Of a stretch of DNA of 64,000 bases, positions 60,501-64,000 are shown piece after piece. The notes under the pieces were generated by a model. That model ran no database searches. It saw only the letters and a program-made list of their open reading frames with translations, and was not told where the DNA came from. Within the stretch, counting starts at the first letter, position 1. Each line of letters starts with the position of its first letter. Source of the stretch: Opisthorchis felineus. Its lineage: Eukaryota; Platyhelminthes; Trematoda; Opisthorchiida; Opisthorchiidae. Location of the stretch: assembly GCA_004794785.1 (NCBI GenBank), contig SJOL01006491.1, positions 1,161,708 through 1,225,707 on the forward strand, given 5' to 3'. The position numbers and the translations under genes were made by a program.

Positions 60501-62527
60501 CAGTATTAACACAGTATTACCGTCCCTATTGATCCTCCGAAATTCAGGTCTTCAGCCTAATAATCCTAATTCCTAATCTATCCGGAATTCTTGGCGGGCA
60601 AAATCGAGGGCCTCTTGCTACAAAACAGGATCAGTATGAAAACCGTAACCTCGCACCTAGCTCGAACGACACTAATTACGCGAGGTACAGTTTACGATTT
60701 GGTTGGCGAAAGGAGACGGATACGAGCTAGAAGAGCTAGTACAGGTCAGCAAAGGAGCTTATGTTATCCGAAAAAATGCAAGTGAATACCGATTGTGGAC
60801 ACAGTCGTCACTCATGACCCCCATAGCTAAAGCCACAAACTTGACAGCAGTGTACTCAAAATTCCTACATACACTGAGTTGGCCACGCTGATCGCAGGCG
60901 ACCTGGGAGTCCACACAAACACAAAAGGAAAGCAACTGCGATCAAAAAAGCCACGTAACCTACGCCCCATCGAAAAGCTGTTGCCTAGATTCAAGGTGCA
61001 AACCTCTGTGAAAACGAGCCTCTTGGTAGTGCCACCAAAAGGAATACCTCCTAGTGGTACCATTCAACGCACAAGCAACACACCCATACCTTGCCGGTCA
61101 AACCATGCCCAAGAAACCAAACGGACGCATGTCCATCACAAATCCCTGAACAGCAATCCAGTCGTCCAAGAGGTGGTATTGCACGAGCTACGAGCAGCAC
61201 CCATGGAAATTTTCAACAACGAGGGGGAAAACTACGTCCTCCAGAGGCAAAAGGCTCGCGCAAACCGGACTCTCAGGGGGCAAAAAAACCTGCAAACAAA
61301 GGGCGGGAAGCAGACAAGTACGCCGCAGAGGCACCTTCGGGGCCTTGGATTCAAACCCGGCGTAGTTATTAAATCTGCCAATATCTCTGGTAGCACACCT
61401 CTCGGCTGCTCACCTTTGGATGCAGCAGAGACGGTGTTAAAGTGCTTATCCTCAAACTGCCTGTCTTTTCAACAAACTTCGCGATATTAAACAGTTAGCT
61501 GCCTAGAACAGTCGTCCATACTCGAACTTAAGATACCTGGCTCACACCAGATGTCTCTGACGCGGAGATCTCGATAGACGCGTCTCTCGGTGCTTGAACT
61601 CTTCCCCCTGGAGTATCGTTGCCTCCGAGAAGACTCAATACCTACTTATGTCCTGTTTGAACAAGGTGTGGCCAACAGGTTTTTCACCGTTGACCCAACT
61701 AGCACACGGCGCGAACATGGTAATATTTTCAAGCTCAGAACATACACTTTTATTAGGCAATAGTTTTTCCCACTTTGTGTAGTTCGTACGTAGTATAACC
61801 TTCCTCCGGCGGTTGTTCACGCTGCATCTGGTACCCAGTGCAAAGCACATTTAGACGTCTTTTTAGCTGAGTCCTCGCGCTTACAAGATTATTGCCCCGC
61901 GCTGAGAAATTGAAGAGCAGTGGTACACCATTTTTTCGCTTGTGCCCTTCAGGTAAACGGAATCCACTGAACGACAAGAACAAGCCCGACCTGGGAAGCT
62001 TGGGCGAAAGCCTCGGTCCCATGTATCAATCCGTGAAAAACAACATTGCACTTTCCAAACACTCCAACCACTCACCGATGCTACATACACCACGAAGCTG
62101 TTCGTCATTGCCTTTGTCCATGGTGACAATTAGGTCTTTAACAATCGCACTTACAAGCTGTTCCTTTACTTTGTTTGTCAGGGGGCCTAACCTAAAACAG
62201 GGTGTAAAGGAACACACGCAAGACAACGTACGATTTTACAGCCAGACCTTGTACTTCGCCACTTGGATCGCGAAGAAGATGTAGCACCAAATTAACCACC
62301 TAGAGTTTCCAAATGATACATAAAACATGACTGACTTTTTTCTCACTCTGGGCGTCTAGCCTGAGTGAGTCCGCTTGAAGCTCATTAATCAGATCGTTGA
62401 TACCCATAAACCGATAGTCTGTATCTGTAGAGACCATCTGAACGAAAAATAAAGTGAAATATGAAGGCATATAGAAGCACACCTTCTCAAGCAGGGCGCC
62501 AACCGTCTTGTTTGGTGTCGTGTCCAT
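15396..62527 (-). CDS. CAND1: CAND1, cullin-associated NEDD8-dissociated protein 1 (27-exon gene, whole span)
   Basis: HEAT-repeat protein that binds cullin-RBX1 cores lacking NEDD8 and exchanges substrate receptors on cullin-RING ubiquitin ligases, in cytosol and nucleus (family knowledge). Twenty-seven exons, read on the minus strand, join in frame: 4,419 nt, 1,472 residues plus TGA, all introns GT-AG, phases matching at each junction. Landmarks match human CAND1 in order: LLEKM near the start, SEKKVV, GEVQ.LAVK, LGPL, an acidic stretch followed by [30 protein letters not shown](L/I)RK and EFEKQ/ELEKQ near the end. The ATG at 62527 is the first in frame and gives an N-terminus like that of the family. 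The protein is about 240 residues longer than human because of loops in exons 6, 10, 19 and 24. About ten residues expected between exons 16 and 17 are unplaced. Identification is strong; individual splice sites are inferred by eye. Confidence 0.95.
15905..16051 (-). CDS. CAND1: CAND1 exon 26 (residues 1374-1423)
   Basis: Encodes [20 protein letters not shown] and [19 protein letters not shown], matching human LVEPLRATCTTKVKAN and VKQEFEKQDELKRSAMRAV. Acceptor atag, donor gtgagc, phase 1. Confidence 0.95.
16052..17560. other. CAND1 intron 25, distal part, unassigned
   Basis: No transposon protein or tRNA-like sequence recognised here. Confidence 0.35.
17565..18025 (+). mobile_element. RTE 3'-end fragment, plus strand, interrupted by a SINE
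   Basis: Both flanks of SINE copy 2 match the reverse complement of the RTE 3' end: 17567-17650 aligns with 9840-9960, and 17865-18025 aligns with 9652-9800 and 53240-53370. The fragment lies opposite in strand to copies A-D and in CAND1 intron 25. Confidence 0.75.
17645..17840 (+). mobile_element. tRNA-derived SINE, copy 2 (nested in RTE 3' end)
   Basis: Starts with an A-box-like GTGGCTCAGTGGTTACAGCG, then B box GGTTCGAACCC about 50 bases on, then the family body. The A/B box spacing is that of a tRNA gene, so it would be an RNA polymerase III unit. It splits an RTE 3' end. Confidence 0.87.
18593..18764 (-). CDS. CAND1: CAND1 exon 25 (residues 1317-1374)
   Basis: Starts [17 protein letters not shown], matching human AAFECMYTLLDSCLDRL, and carries [16 protein letters not shown], as human GLKDHYDIKMLTFLML. 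Acceptor ttgtag, donor gtaggt, phase 1. The frame stays open past the donor for about 40 residues without homology; that part is excluded. Confidence 0.94.
18765..21087. other. CAND1 intron 24
   Basis: Holds the tRNA-like element at 20372-20440 and otherwise nothing recognised. Open frames near 19900-20390 have no familiar motifs. Confidence 0.4.
20372..20440 (-). mobile_element. tRNA-like sequence, probably a second SINE head
   Basis: The minus strand has a D-arm-like TAGTGGAGTAGTGGTAACAC, a T-arm with paired CCGGG/CTCGG around TTTCAAAT, and A/B box spacing like a tRNA gene. The acceptor stem does not pair well, so it is more likely a tRNA-derived repeat than a working tRNA gene. It differs from the seven-copy SINE family. 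Confidence 0.45.
21088..21642 (-). CDS. CAND1: CAND1 exon 24 (residues 1132-1316), largest exon
   Basis: Encodes [12 protein letters not shown], then a Ser/Asp-rich loop of about 70 residues absent from human, then [34 protein letters not shown] and DDGLDLRK, matching human [34 protein letters not shown] and DDGLDIRK. Acceptor ttcag, donor gttaga, phase 0. This part lies in the C-terminal HEAT arch that contacts the cullin WHB region in known structures. Confidence 0.97.
21838..22085 (+). repeat. Dispersed repeat of unknown type, copy 1
   Basis: Shares blocks with 31750-31935: TCGACAGCCCACGA, CTTATGTT(T/C)TACTTGA and AAACC(G/A)(G/A)ATTG followed by CAAATGA. There is no coding content. It lies in CAND1 intron 23. 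Confidence 0.55.
22517..22637 (-). CDS. CAND1: CAND1 exon 23 (residues 1091-1131)
   Basis: Completes Trp, then encodes [20 protein letters not shown], matching human EEGTRNVVAECLGKLTLIDP nearly residue for residue. Acceptor cctag, donor gtgggt, phase 0. Confidence 0.97.
22638..23965. other. CAND1 intron 22, distal part, unassigned
   Basis: A plus-strand frame at 23609-23968 is open for 119 codons but has no recognisable motif. Otherwise nothing identified. Confidence 0.35.
23966..24155 (-). mobile_element. tRNA-derived SINE, copy 3
   Basis: Minus-strand head TAGCTCAGTGGTGCGAACTT, a B-box region, the shared body and an A/T-rich AAATA tail at the low-coordinate end. Lies in CAND1 intron 22. 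Confidence 0.84.
24742..24806 (-). CDS. CAND1: CAND1 exon 22 (residues 1070-1091)
   Basis: A 65-nt exon encoding [20 protein letters not shown] and two bases of a Trp codon; human has ISSASVVGLKPYVENIW. Acceptor gacag, donor gtgagt, phase 2. Confidence 0.9.
25754..26060 (-). CDS. CAND1: CAND1 exon 21 (residues 967-1069)
   Basis: Encodes [17 protein letters not shown], then [17 protein letters not shown] and [10 protein letters not shown], matching human DLSGQLELKSVILEAFS, EEVKSAASYALGSISVG and LLLHSLKEI. Acceptor cttag, donor gtaagc, phase 0. A short Ser/Pro/Gly loop is extra. Confidence 0.96.
27940..28007 (-). CDS. CAND1: CAND1 exon 20 (residues 945-967)
   Basis: A 68-nt exon encoding [12 protein letters not shown], matching human LLALLSLGEVGHH. 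The donor gtaagt (not the gtgtaa two bases earlier) leaves GT, which joins exon 21 to recreate VDLS, as in human IDLS. Confidence 0.93.
28620..30060 (+). pseudogene. Ty3/gypsy-type retrotransposon pol remnant (integrase)
   Basis: Fragmented frames on the plus strand carry a linker ([14 protein letters not shown], then [13 protein letters not shown]), a cleft equivalent to the zinc-binding region with [17 protein letters not shown] residues near 29245, and an integrase core: VDYTGS, then [19 protein letters not shown] with the second catalytic Asp, then [13 protein letters not shown] and [13 protein letters not shown] residues. Many stops and shifts make it inactive. It is antisense in CAND1 intron 19 and resembles Mag-like gypsy elements (from memory). 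Confidence 0.75.
31068..31079 (+). repeat. G12 homopolymer
   Basis: Twelve consecutive G residues, preceded by TTGCCTC. It is the longest homopolymer noticed and may be an assembly-sensitive site. It lies in CAND1 intron 19. Confidence 0.9.
31361..31579 (-). CDS. CAND1: CAND1 exon 19 (residues 872-944), Ser/Ala-rich
   Basis: Encodes LSRLLAPLN, then [20 protein letters not shown], matching human HKQSYYSIAKCVAALTRACP. A Ser/Ala/Val-rich loop follows in place of the short human linker. Acceptor ttttag, donor gtaaga, phase 0. Confidence 0.92.
31750..31935 (+). repeat. Dispersed repeat of unknown type, copy 2
   Basis: Partner of 21838-22085, same orientation. It begins GTTGCTGAGAACTGTTCGAC and ends near CAAATGAGTGTATTTGG. 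Parts also resemble 41060-41110 and 41365-41420. Confidence 0.55.
31936..34050. other. CAND1 intron 18, central part, unassigned
   Basis: No transposon protein or RNA gene recognised. Several minus-strand frames near 32650-33400 are hydrophobic and without homology that I can name. Confidence 0.35.
34050..34330 (-). mobile_element. RTE family 2, 3'-end fragment
   Basis: Aligns with 35005-35230: both begin with an ATC-repeat tail, then GACAGCAACACCAG, a poly(A)-like AATAAGGCCTTAT or AATAAAGCCTTAT block, GGGACAGG and GGACCTAGGGC. An end tail of trinucleotide repeats is typical of RTE elements. Only 3' UTR is present. Confidence 0.65.
34624..34854 (-). CDS. CAND1: CAND1 exon 18 (residues 795-871)
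   Basis: Starts [13 protein letters not shown], as human MAISFLTTLAKV, and carries [20 protein letters not shown], matching human ELIGLVRSPLLQGGALSAML. Acceptor ttgtag. The donor gtgggt after ATGACG was chosen because exon 19 then continues the human order. Confidence 0.94.
35005..35945 (-). mobile_element. RTE family 2, 5'-truncated copy
   Basis: From 35945 down: end of RT with an [20 protein letters not shown] segment (35680-35530), a gap, a C-terminal piece with [10 protein letters not shown] and EWRKLKW (35424-35330), then 3' UTR with an ATC-repeat tail at 35008-35020. The protein differs from RTE family 1 and matches the plus-strand copy at 43.1-45.5 kb. It sits in CAND1 intron 17. Confidence 0.7.
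36543..36719 (-). CDS. CAND1: CAND1 exon 17 (residues 736-794)
   Basis: Encodes [17 protein letters not shown] and [15 protein letters not shown], matching human LASFLRKNQRALKLGTL and VLDELPPLISESDMH. Acceptor ctctag, donor gtatga, phase 0. Human residues around LKIDLRPVL, which should precede it, are not encoded here. Confidence 0.93.
37140..37345 (-). mobile_element. RTE family 1, 3'-UTR fragment
   Basis: Starts with CCAGCTATAAACCATGTAC and aligns with 9652-9810 and 53240-53390. Non-coding 3' end only; lies in CAND1 intron 16. Confidence 0.7.
38137..38269 (-). CDS. CAND1: CAND1 exon 16 (residues 691-735)
   Basis: Encodes [20 protein letters not shown] and [16 protein letters not shown], matching human QIICNLGDNLGSDLPNTLQ and ERLKNEITRLTTVKAL. 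The start is secure. The end is chosen before gtgtat (phase 0), which joins exon 17 in frame; a stronger-looking gtatgt two bases further gives phase 2 and would need an extra exon. Confidence 0.88.
38376..38572 (+). mobile_element. tRNA-derived SINE, copy 4
   Basis: Best-preserved head: GATAGCTCAGTGGTTAAGGC, then a B-box-like GGTTCTAACCC, the shared body ending ACAGCTGAACG and an ATT6 tail. Antisense in CAND1 intron 15, 106 bp upstream (on the gene strand) of exon 16's acceptor. Confidence 0.88.
38836..38935 (-). CDS. CAND1: CAND1 exon 15 (residues 658-691)
   Basis: Encodes [20 protein letters not shown], matching human IKDLFTCTIKRLKAADIDQE. Acceptor gttttag, donor gtgagt, phase 2. Confidence 0.92.
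39669..39731 (-). CDS. CAND1: CAND1 exon 14 (residues 637-658)
   Basis: A 63-nt exon encoding [19 protein letters not shown], aligned with human SEALLVTQQL and IRPLDQPSS. Acceptor ctgcag, donor gtaaat, phase 1; both neighbours fit only these sites. Confidence 0.75.
41060..41420. repeat. Pieces of the dispersed repeat flanking SINE copy 5
   Basis: 41080-41110 resembles the AAACC..ATTGG..CAAATGA block and 41365-41420 the CACCAATCTTATG block of the repeat at 21838. The order is reversed relative to that copy, so two adjacent or rearranged copies are likelier than one simple interrupted copy. Confidence 0.35.
41140..41330 (-). mobile_element. tRNA-derived SINE, copy 5
   Basis: Minus-strand head GGGATGGCTCAGTGGCTAAG, a diverged B box (GGTCCGAACTC), the shared body and a short ATTG/ATA tail. 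Lies in CAND1 intron 13. Confidence 0.82.
42096..42283 (-). CDS. CAND1: CAND1 exon 13 (residues 574-637)
   Basis: Encodes [16 protein letters not shown], aligned to human SSNLKIDALSCLYVIL. The start after a pyrimidine-rich gaag acceptor was chosen because it alone fits the phase left by exon 12; the nearer gcag acceptor shifts into a frame with a stop. Donor gttgca is weak but fits exon 14. Confidence 0.8.
42665..42783 (-). CDS. CAND1: CAND1 exon 12 (residues 535-574)
   Basis: Encodes [20 protein letters not shown], matching human CFNMLTELVNVLPGALTQHI. Acceptor gttcag, donor gtaagt, phase 2. Confidence 0.87.
43150..45480 (+). mobile_element. RTE family 2 copy, plus strand, internally deleted
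   Basis: 43300-44115 encodes an AP-type endonuclease. RT is missing; 45000-45300 encodes the C-terminal domain ([20 protein letters not shown]) and the 3' end carries AATAAAATGACA, then an ATGATGATG tail near 45460. It lies antisense in CAND1 intron 11. Confidence 0.75.
43655..44116 (+). pseudogene. RTE family 2 endonuclease domain fragment
   Basis: An open 153-codon stretch: [11 protein letters not shown], then [20 protein letters not shown] (the GDMNAQ-type motif changed to GTNA, losing the conserved Asp), [15 protein letters not shown] and, at the end, DCDHSLIR with the terminal Asp-His. Upstream, 43320-43345 carries AAFNVHTE, equivalent to FNARTL in copy A. The lost Asp and a missing start show it is dead. 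Confidence 0.78.
46116..46209 (-). CDS. CAND1: CAND1 exon 11 (residues 503-534)
   Basis: Encodes [19 protein letters not shown], matching human SQVPNIVKALHKQM and SVKTRQ. Acceptor catag, donor gtgagt, phase 0. Confidence 0.88.
46619..46856 (-). CDS. CAND1: CAND1 exon 10 (residues 424-503), with lineage insert
   Basis: Starts [10 protein letters not shown] and [10 protein letters not shown], matching human EREENVKADVF and LSLLKQTR. It continues open for about 50 more residues, including a His/Tyr/Thr-rich part without human counterpart, to donor gtgggt. That donor is the only phase-2 one fitting exon 11, which supports the long form. An earlier donor (gtagtg) was considered but breaks the phase. 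Confidence 0.8.
47490..47800 (-). mobile_element. RTE family 2 fragment (RT C-terminal region)
   Basis: 47594-47655 aligns with 35650-35710 (shared TACRCGTCC, TTGAGAC and AGYGARATRCCTTT blocks). No open frame remains. Lies in CAND1 intron 9. Confidence 0.45.
48094..48281 (-). CDS. CAND1: CAND1 exon 9 (residues 361-424), acidic loop and WKVRRAAA
   Basis: Carries an Asp/Glu/Ser stretch of about 25 residues, then [16 protein letters not shown] and [10 protein letters not shown], matching human [16 protein letters not shown] and TVSPALISRF. This is the most conserved stretch of the family. Acceptor tttcag, donor gtaggt, phase 1. Confidence 0.97.
49547..49614 (-). CDS. CAND1: CAND1 exon 8 (residues 339-361)
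   Basis: A 68-nt exon found by homology. It encodes [10 protein letters not shown] followed by acidic residues, almost identical to human LTYDPNYNYDDEDE. It follows a T-rich acceptor ending in ag; donor gtgagt, phase 2. Confidence 0.95.
49890..50092 (-). mobile_element. tRNA-derived SINE, copy 6
   Basis: Minus strand: GATGGTTCAGCGGTAAGAGC, perfect B box GGTTCGAACCC, the full body and a short ATT tail. Lies in CAND1 intron 7. A fragment of the same body (TAGGCCTGGGCAACCT) occurs at 48903. Confidence 0.88.
51619..51720 (-). mobile_element. RTE-like 3' tail with an ATTC microsatellite
   Basis: A CATT-repeat tract of about seven units (51619-51645) is followed by GATAGCATGACATCAGTGTTTAACACTGGGG, similar to the family 2 3' end at 34056. 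Only the extreme 3' end is left. Confidence 0.45.
51821..52001 (-). CDS. CAND1: CAND1 exon 7 (residues 278-338)
   Basis: The junction recreates ISRQ, as in human AAISRQAG. The exon then carries [19 protein letters not shown], matching human DDELREYCIQAFESFVRRCP. Acceptor ttttag, donor gtgagt, phase 0. Confidence 0.95.
52351..52698 (-). CDS. CAND1: CAND1 exon 6 (residues 162-278), with lineage insert
   Basis: Encodes [21 protein letters not shown], wait-free match to human AVRKRTIIALGHLVMSCGNI at the core HEAT helix, then an insert of roughly 40 residues (Ser-rich, ending near [10 protein letters not shown]) with no human counterpart. Acceptor tctag, donor gtaagt. No splice signals bound the insert, so it appears to be part of the protein. 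Confidence 0.93.
53720..53913 (+). mobile_element. tRNA-derived SINE, copy 7, with target duplication
   Basis: The body with B box GGTTCGAACCC and an ATTATTATT tail interrupts RTE copy D. It is flanked by ACTTCAGCATTA at 53708-53719 and ACTTCAGGATTA at 53914-53925, an 11/12 match, as expected from endonuclease-primed insertion. Confidence 0.92.
54220..54586 (+). mobile_element. Possible solo LTR inside RTE copy D
   Basis: A 367-bp block without counterpart in copy B starts TGTTAGG and ends TCACA (TG...CA termini). It carries CCAAT-type boxes (near 54340, 54370 and 54405) and a TATATA box at 54445, as LTR promoters do. Flanks CTCTC and CTCGT match only in part, so the ends are uncertain by a few bases. 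Strand is inferred from the TATA and CCAAT order. Confidence 0.5.
55331..55359. repeat. Perfect 11-bp inverted repeat
   Basis: GTATGATGTCA and TGACATCATAC are separated by 7 bases. RTE copy B has a simpler sequence at the corresponding place, so the palindrome arose after insertion of copy D. Confidence 0.8.
55588..55741 (-). CDS. CAND1: CAND1 exon 5 (residues 111-162)
   Basis: Begins [10 protein letters not shown], matching human GLKTVIGELP, and ends [10 protein letters not shown], matching human EALDIMADML. Acceptor cccaag, donor gtaagt, phase 2. Confidence 0.94.
56147..56405 (-). mobile_element. RTE family 1 fragment (post-RT region)
   Basis: Aligns with 10040-10215 of copy B. The minus strand encodes pieces such as [18 protein letters not shown] and [15 protein letters not shown]. 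Lies in CAND1 intron 4. Confidence 0.78.
57385..59175 (+). pseudogene. Ty3/gypsy pol remnant: RT end, RNase H and integrase
   Basis: Plus strand, broken by many stops. In order: GLINFRRRC (RT C-terminal box, near 57415), HADASGV (RNase H catalytic Asp, 57683), [20 protein letters not shown] (57757; human-readable equivalent of FTDHKPL with Asp changed to Tyr), [10 protein letters not shown], then an integrase part [20 protein letters not shown] (58450-58510) and tail [16 protein letters not shown] (59055). Antisense in CAND1 intron 4. Confidence 0.8.
59176..62075. other. CAND1 intron 4, proximal part, unassigned
   Basis: Contains several plus-strand open frames. The longest, 60879-61490, has 203 codons of basic, Ser/Thr/Gln-rich protein with no motif I recognise; another at 59118-59567 has 149 codons. 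They follow a gypsy pol remnant and could be decayed transposon sequence, but nothing proves coding. Confidence 0.35.
62076..62191 (-). CDS. CAND1: CAND1 exon 4 (residues 72-110)
   Basis: Encodes [12 protein letters not shown] and [11 protein letters not shown], matching human LGPLVSKVKE and KEQLRDISSIG. Acceptor ttttag, donor gtgagt, phase 1. The next intron is about 6.3 kb, an abrupt jump from the three micro-introns before it. Confidence 0.95.
62232..62299 (-). CDS. CAND1: CAND1 exon 3 (residues 50-72)
   Basis: A 68-nt exon between a 36-bp and a 40-bp intron, too short for an ORF scan. It encodes [20 protein letters not shown], matching human VVKMILKLLEDKNGEVQNLA. Acceptor ctctag, donor gtacgt, leaving two bases that complete a Ser codon with exon 4. 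Confidence 0.93.
62336..62437 (-). CDS. CAND1: CAND1 exon 2 (residues 16-49)
   Basis: Starts with ATG GTC after a cag acceptor and encodes a 34-residue block holding [10 protein letters not shown] and SEKK, matching human DFRFMATNDL and SERK. Donor is gtcagt, phase 0. This is the first HEAT repeat. Confidence 0.93.
62483..62527 (-). CDS. CAND1: CAND1 exon 1 (residues 1-15, start codon)
   Basis: Begins with ATG at 62527-62525 and ends in the family motif ALLEK, followed by donor gtgtgc. The upstream frame stays open but holds no other ATG, and human CAND1 also starts a few residues before its NLLEKM motif. The 45-bp intron that follows is a multiple of three with no stop, so reading through would falsely add 15 residues. 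Confidence 0.88.
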
Positions 62528-63149
62528 CGCGAGCCTTACACCGTACTTCGCAGCGGACGCAATTAAAATCACGCACACGATTGGCCAAGTGGATCGATGG
62601 TTTCAATAGATGTGTGCTCCAGTGGATGGCCTATAGCTCGTTGACCAAAATGGAAAAATATCCCATACTTCTCACAGTTTCGGAATGAGCAACTGGAGTT
62701 AGAGATAACTCTCTTCCACCACGGGCGTTAGTAAATGAGCTCGCGCGTTTACAACTTTACTGCGGATTCAATAAATCTTTGGCTATTCGATTATACATTA
62801 TAACATCTGGAAGGATTGGATCAGTAATTTTTCTTTAGATTTGTAGCCGAACCGGACGCTAACCCACTAGTTTTGCTTTTTACGTGCAATTAGTGTAGTA
62901 AAGGTGACACAATAAATAAGCTTACAGGAAGTGTGTAGTGTCTCCTTCTTTAGCAATCATACAAATCATTCATTCCTTGGTTGCATGCTTTCATTTGGTC
63001 AGTTCTACCCGGTTTTTCATTTTTATTGCAGCATACAAGCAGTGTGCAATGACCAGATAGCATTTGTGGTATTTTAACAGAGTAATAAAATGTGGGTAAT
63101 CATACGACGCCTTGCATTTTGGGGACACCAAATTTGTAACTTGTTTAGG
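62528..63149. other. 5' flank of CAND1
   Basis: Expected to hold the CAND1 promoter and 5' UTR on the minus strand. I see no clear TATA box or CpG-rich block. Confidence 0.35.
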
Positions 63150-63700
63150 TCTCTCCGTTCTAGTTTTCTGTGGTCTGCTTTTCGAGTTTGGTTAACCGAA
63201 GGCACCTACCTACTTCGTACATTAGAGCCACTAGGCCCTTAATCTCCCCGATTTCATGGATGAAGCGGATTCTGGAGTAATTCGTTAGTAAGCAGCAAAA
63301 ATCTAAGATAGCCAAGGTTGTATGGATTTCACTCCTGGGCACTCTCAAGTCTGAATACTTATCTAGTCTTCCCATCGAGGCTCTTCAAAAAAGGCTAATT
63401 ACTTCAATGAGCGTGATTTTATATCAATTTCTTCTAAATTTTTTAAATCACCCTGAGATTATGAAATCCGTTTTTGTTAGTGTATTGGATAATTTGATTC
63501 TGGTTGAGACCACCAGCTATATGCTTCCCAATATAACTTTTCCGGTGTTTGCAGCGAACTTCAGGCCACTAAAGTTGAAAACCTTATGGACCCAATTAAG
63601 TGGTTTTATGAGTTTACATTCGTTCGTGTTAATCGTCAGCTTATTTGCATTGTCGATTGGACGCAGGATACGAAGGCGGCGCATTGAGCAGTCCGCCAAC
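63150..63700 (-). pseudogene. Ty3/gypsy reverse transcriptase remnant
   Basis: Two minus-strand pieces in element order: 63699-63520 encodes RLRILRPIDNANKLTINTNECKL with NFSGLKF, the usual spacing of the RT palm-to-thumb segment (NLTIN..KCKL...GLK). 63375-63160 encodes EIHTTLAILDF and NYSRIRFIHEIGEIKGLVAL, equivalent to the LG..NYYRRFI..F..IA.PL box. Stop codons and shifts separate them. The plus-strand frame at 63407-63778 is the shadow of this sequence. Confidence 0.55.
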
Positions 63701-64000
63701 AGAGGCCAAGTTTGTGTAAGGACATTGCTGACGTATAAATCACGGATTCACCGATCGAGGATTGAGGCTTTTGCCTAAGTTTTCCGGGTCGGTTGTGTTC
63801 TTGTCGTTCTGCGGTTGTCGTTCACCTGAAAGGCACAAGCAAAAAAGGGGTGTAGCACTGCTCTTTAAGTTCTCAGCGCGGGGCAGTGTGTTTGCCAGCA
63901 CGAGGACCCGCATAGAAAAGTGTCTAGTAGTGCTTTGAAATGGGTTCTAGAAGGCGCGTGGACAACTGATGGAGGAAGGTTATTTCATGCAGCTACTACA

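Noticed and set aside
63407..63778. 123-codon plus-strand frame
   Set aside because: It is opposite a minus-strand gypsy RT remnant and has no motif of its own.

Overview
This window looks like nuclear DNA of a digenean trematode (fluke). It has one intron-rich protein-coding gene split into short exons, GT-AG introns, very short first introns followed by kilobase-scale ones, and dense decayed RTE-type non-LTR retrotransposons, tRNA-derived SINEs and Ty3/gypsy remnants. The base composition looks balanced rather than strongly AT-rich, so a liver- or lung-fluke-like genome seems more likely than a schistosome; that is inference. Nothing bacterial, no CRISPR array and no operon-like gene packing is visible.

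The only cellular gene I can support is CAND1 (cullin-associated and NEDD8-dissociated protein 1), on the minus strand. I traced 27 coding exons from the ATG at 62527 to the TGA at 15396. They span about 47.1 kb, every intron is GT-AG, the phases match at every junction, and the exons sum to 4,419 nt (1,472 residues plus stop). Alignment from memory to the human protein (about 1,230 residues) is collinear from end to end. The first three introns are 45, 36 and 40 bp; the fourth is about 6.3 kb. The extra length sits in lineage-specific loops in exons 6, 10, 19 and 24. A block of about ten residues between exons 16 and 17 has no confident exon.

Layout, left to right. 1-13.2 kb: three minus-strand copies of one RTE family (copy A 1-2.13 kb, cut by the window edge; copy C 2.26-5.27 kb, very degraded; copy B 9.65-13.18 kb, near full span but broken), with an unassigned stretch at 5.3-9.6 kb. 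13.2-15.4 kb: 3' flank of CAND1 with one SINE. 15.4-62.5 kb: CAND1, whose introns carry SINEs, RTE copies (copy D at 53.2-55.4 kb; a second RTE family at 34-36 kb and 43.1-45.5 kb), a Ty3/gypsy integrase relic (28.6-30.1 kb), a Ty3/gypsy RNase H-integrase relic (57.4-59.2 kb), a possible solo LTR nested in copy D, and unassigned DNA. 62.5-64 kb: 5' flank of CAND1 with a minus-strand gypsy RT remnant at 63.15-63.7 kb.

The transposons are interleaved with the gene but do not touch its reading frame. At least three nesting events are legible: a SINE in RTE copy D with a 12-bp target duplication, a possible solo LTR in the same copy, and a SINE in an RTE 3' end at 17.6 kb. No transposon protein is intact. 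No rRNA gene, functional tRNA or obviously new defence or regulatory system was found.
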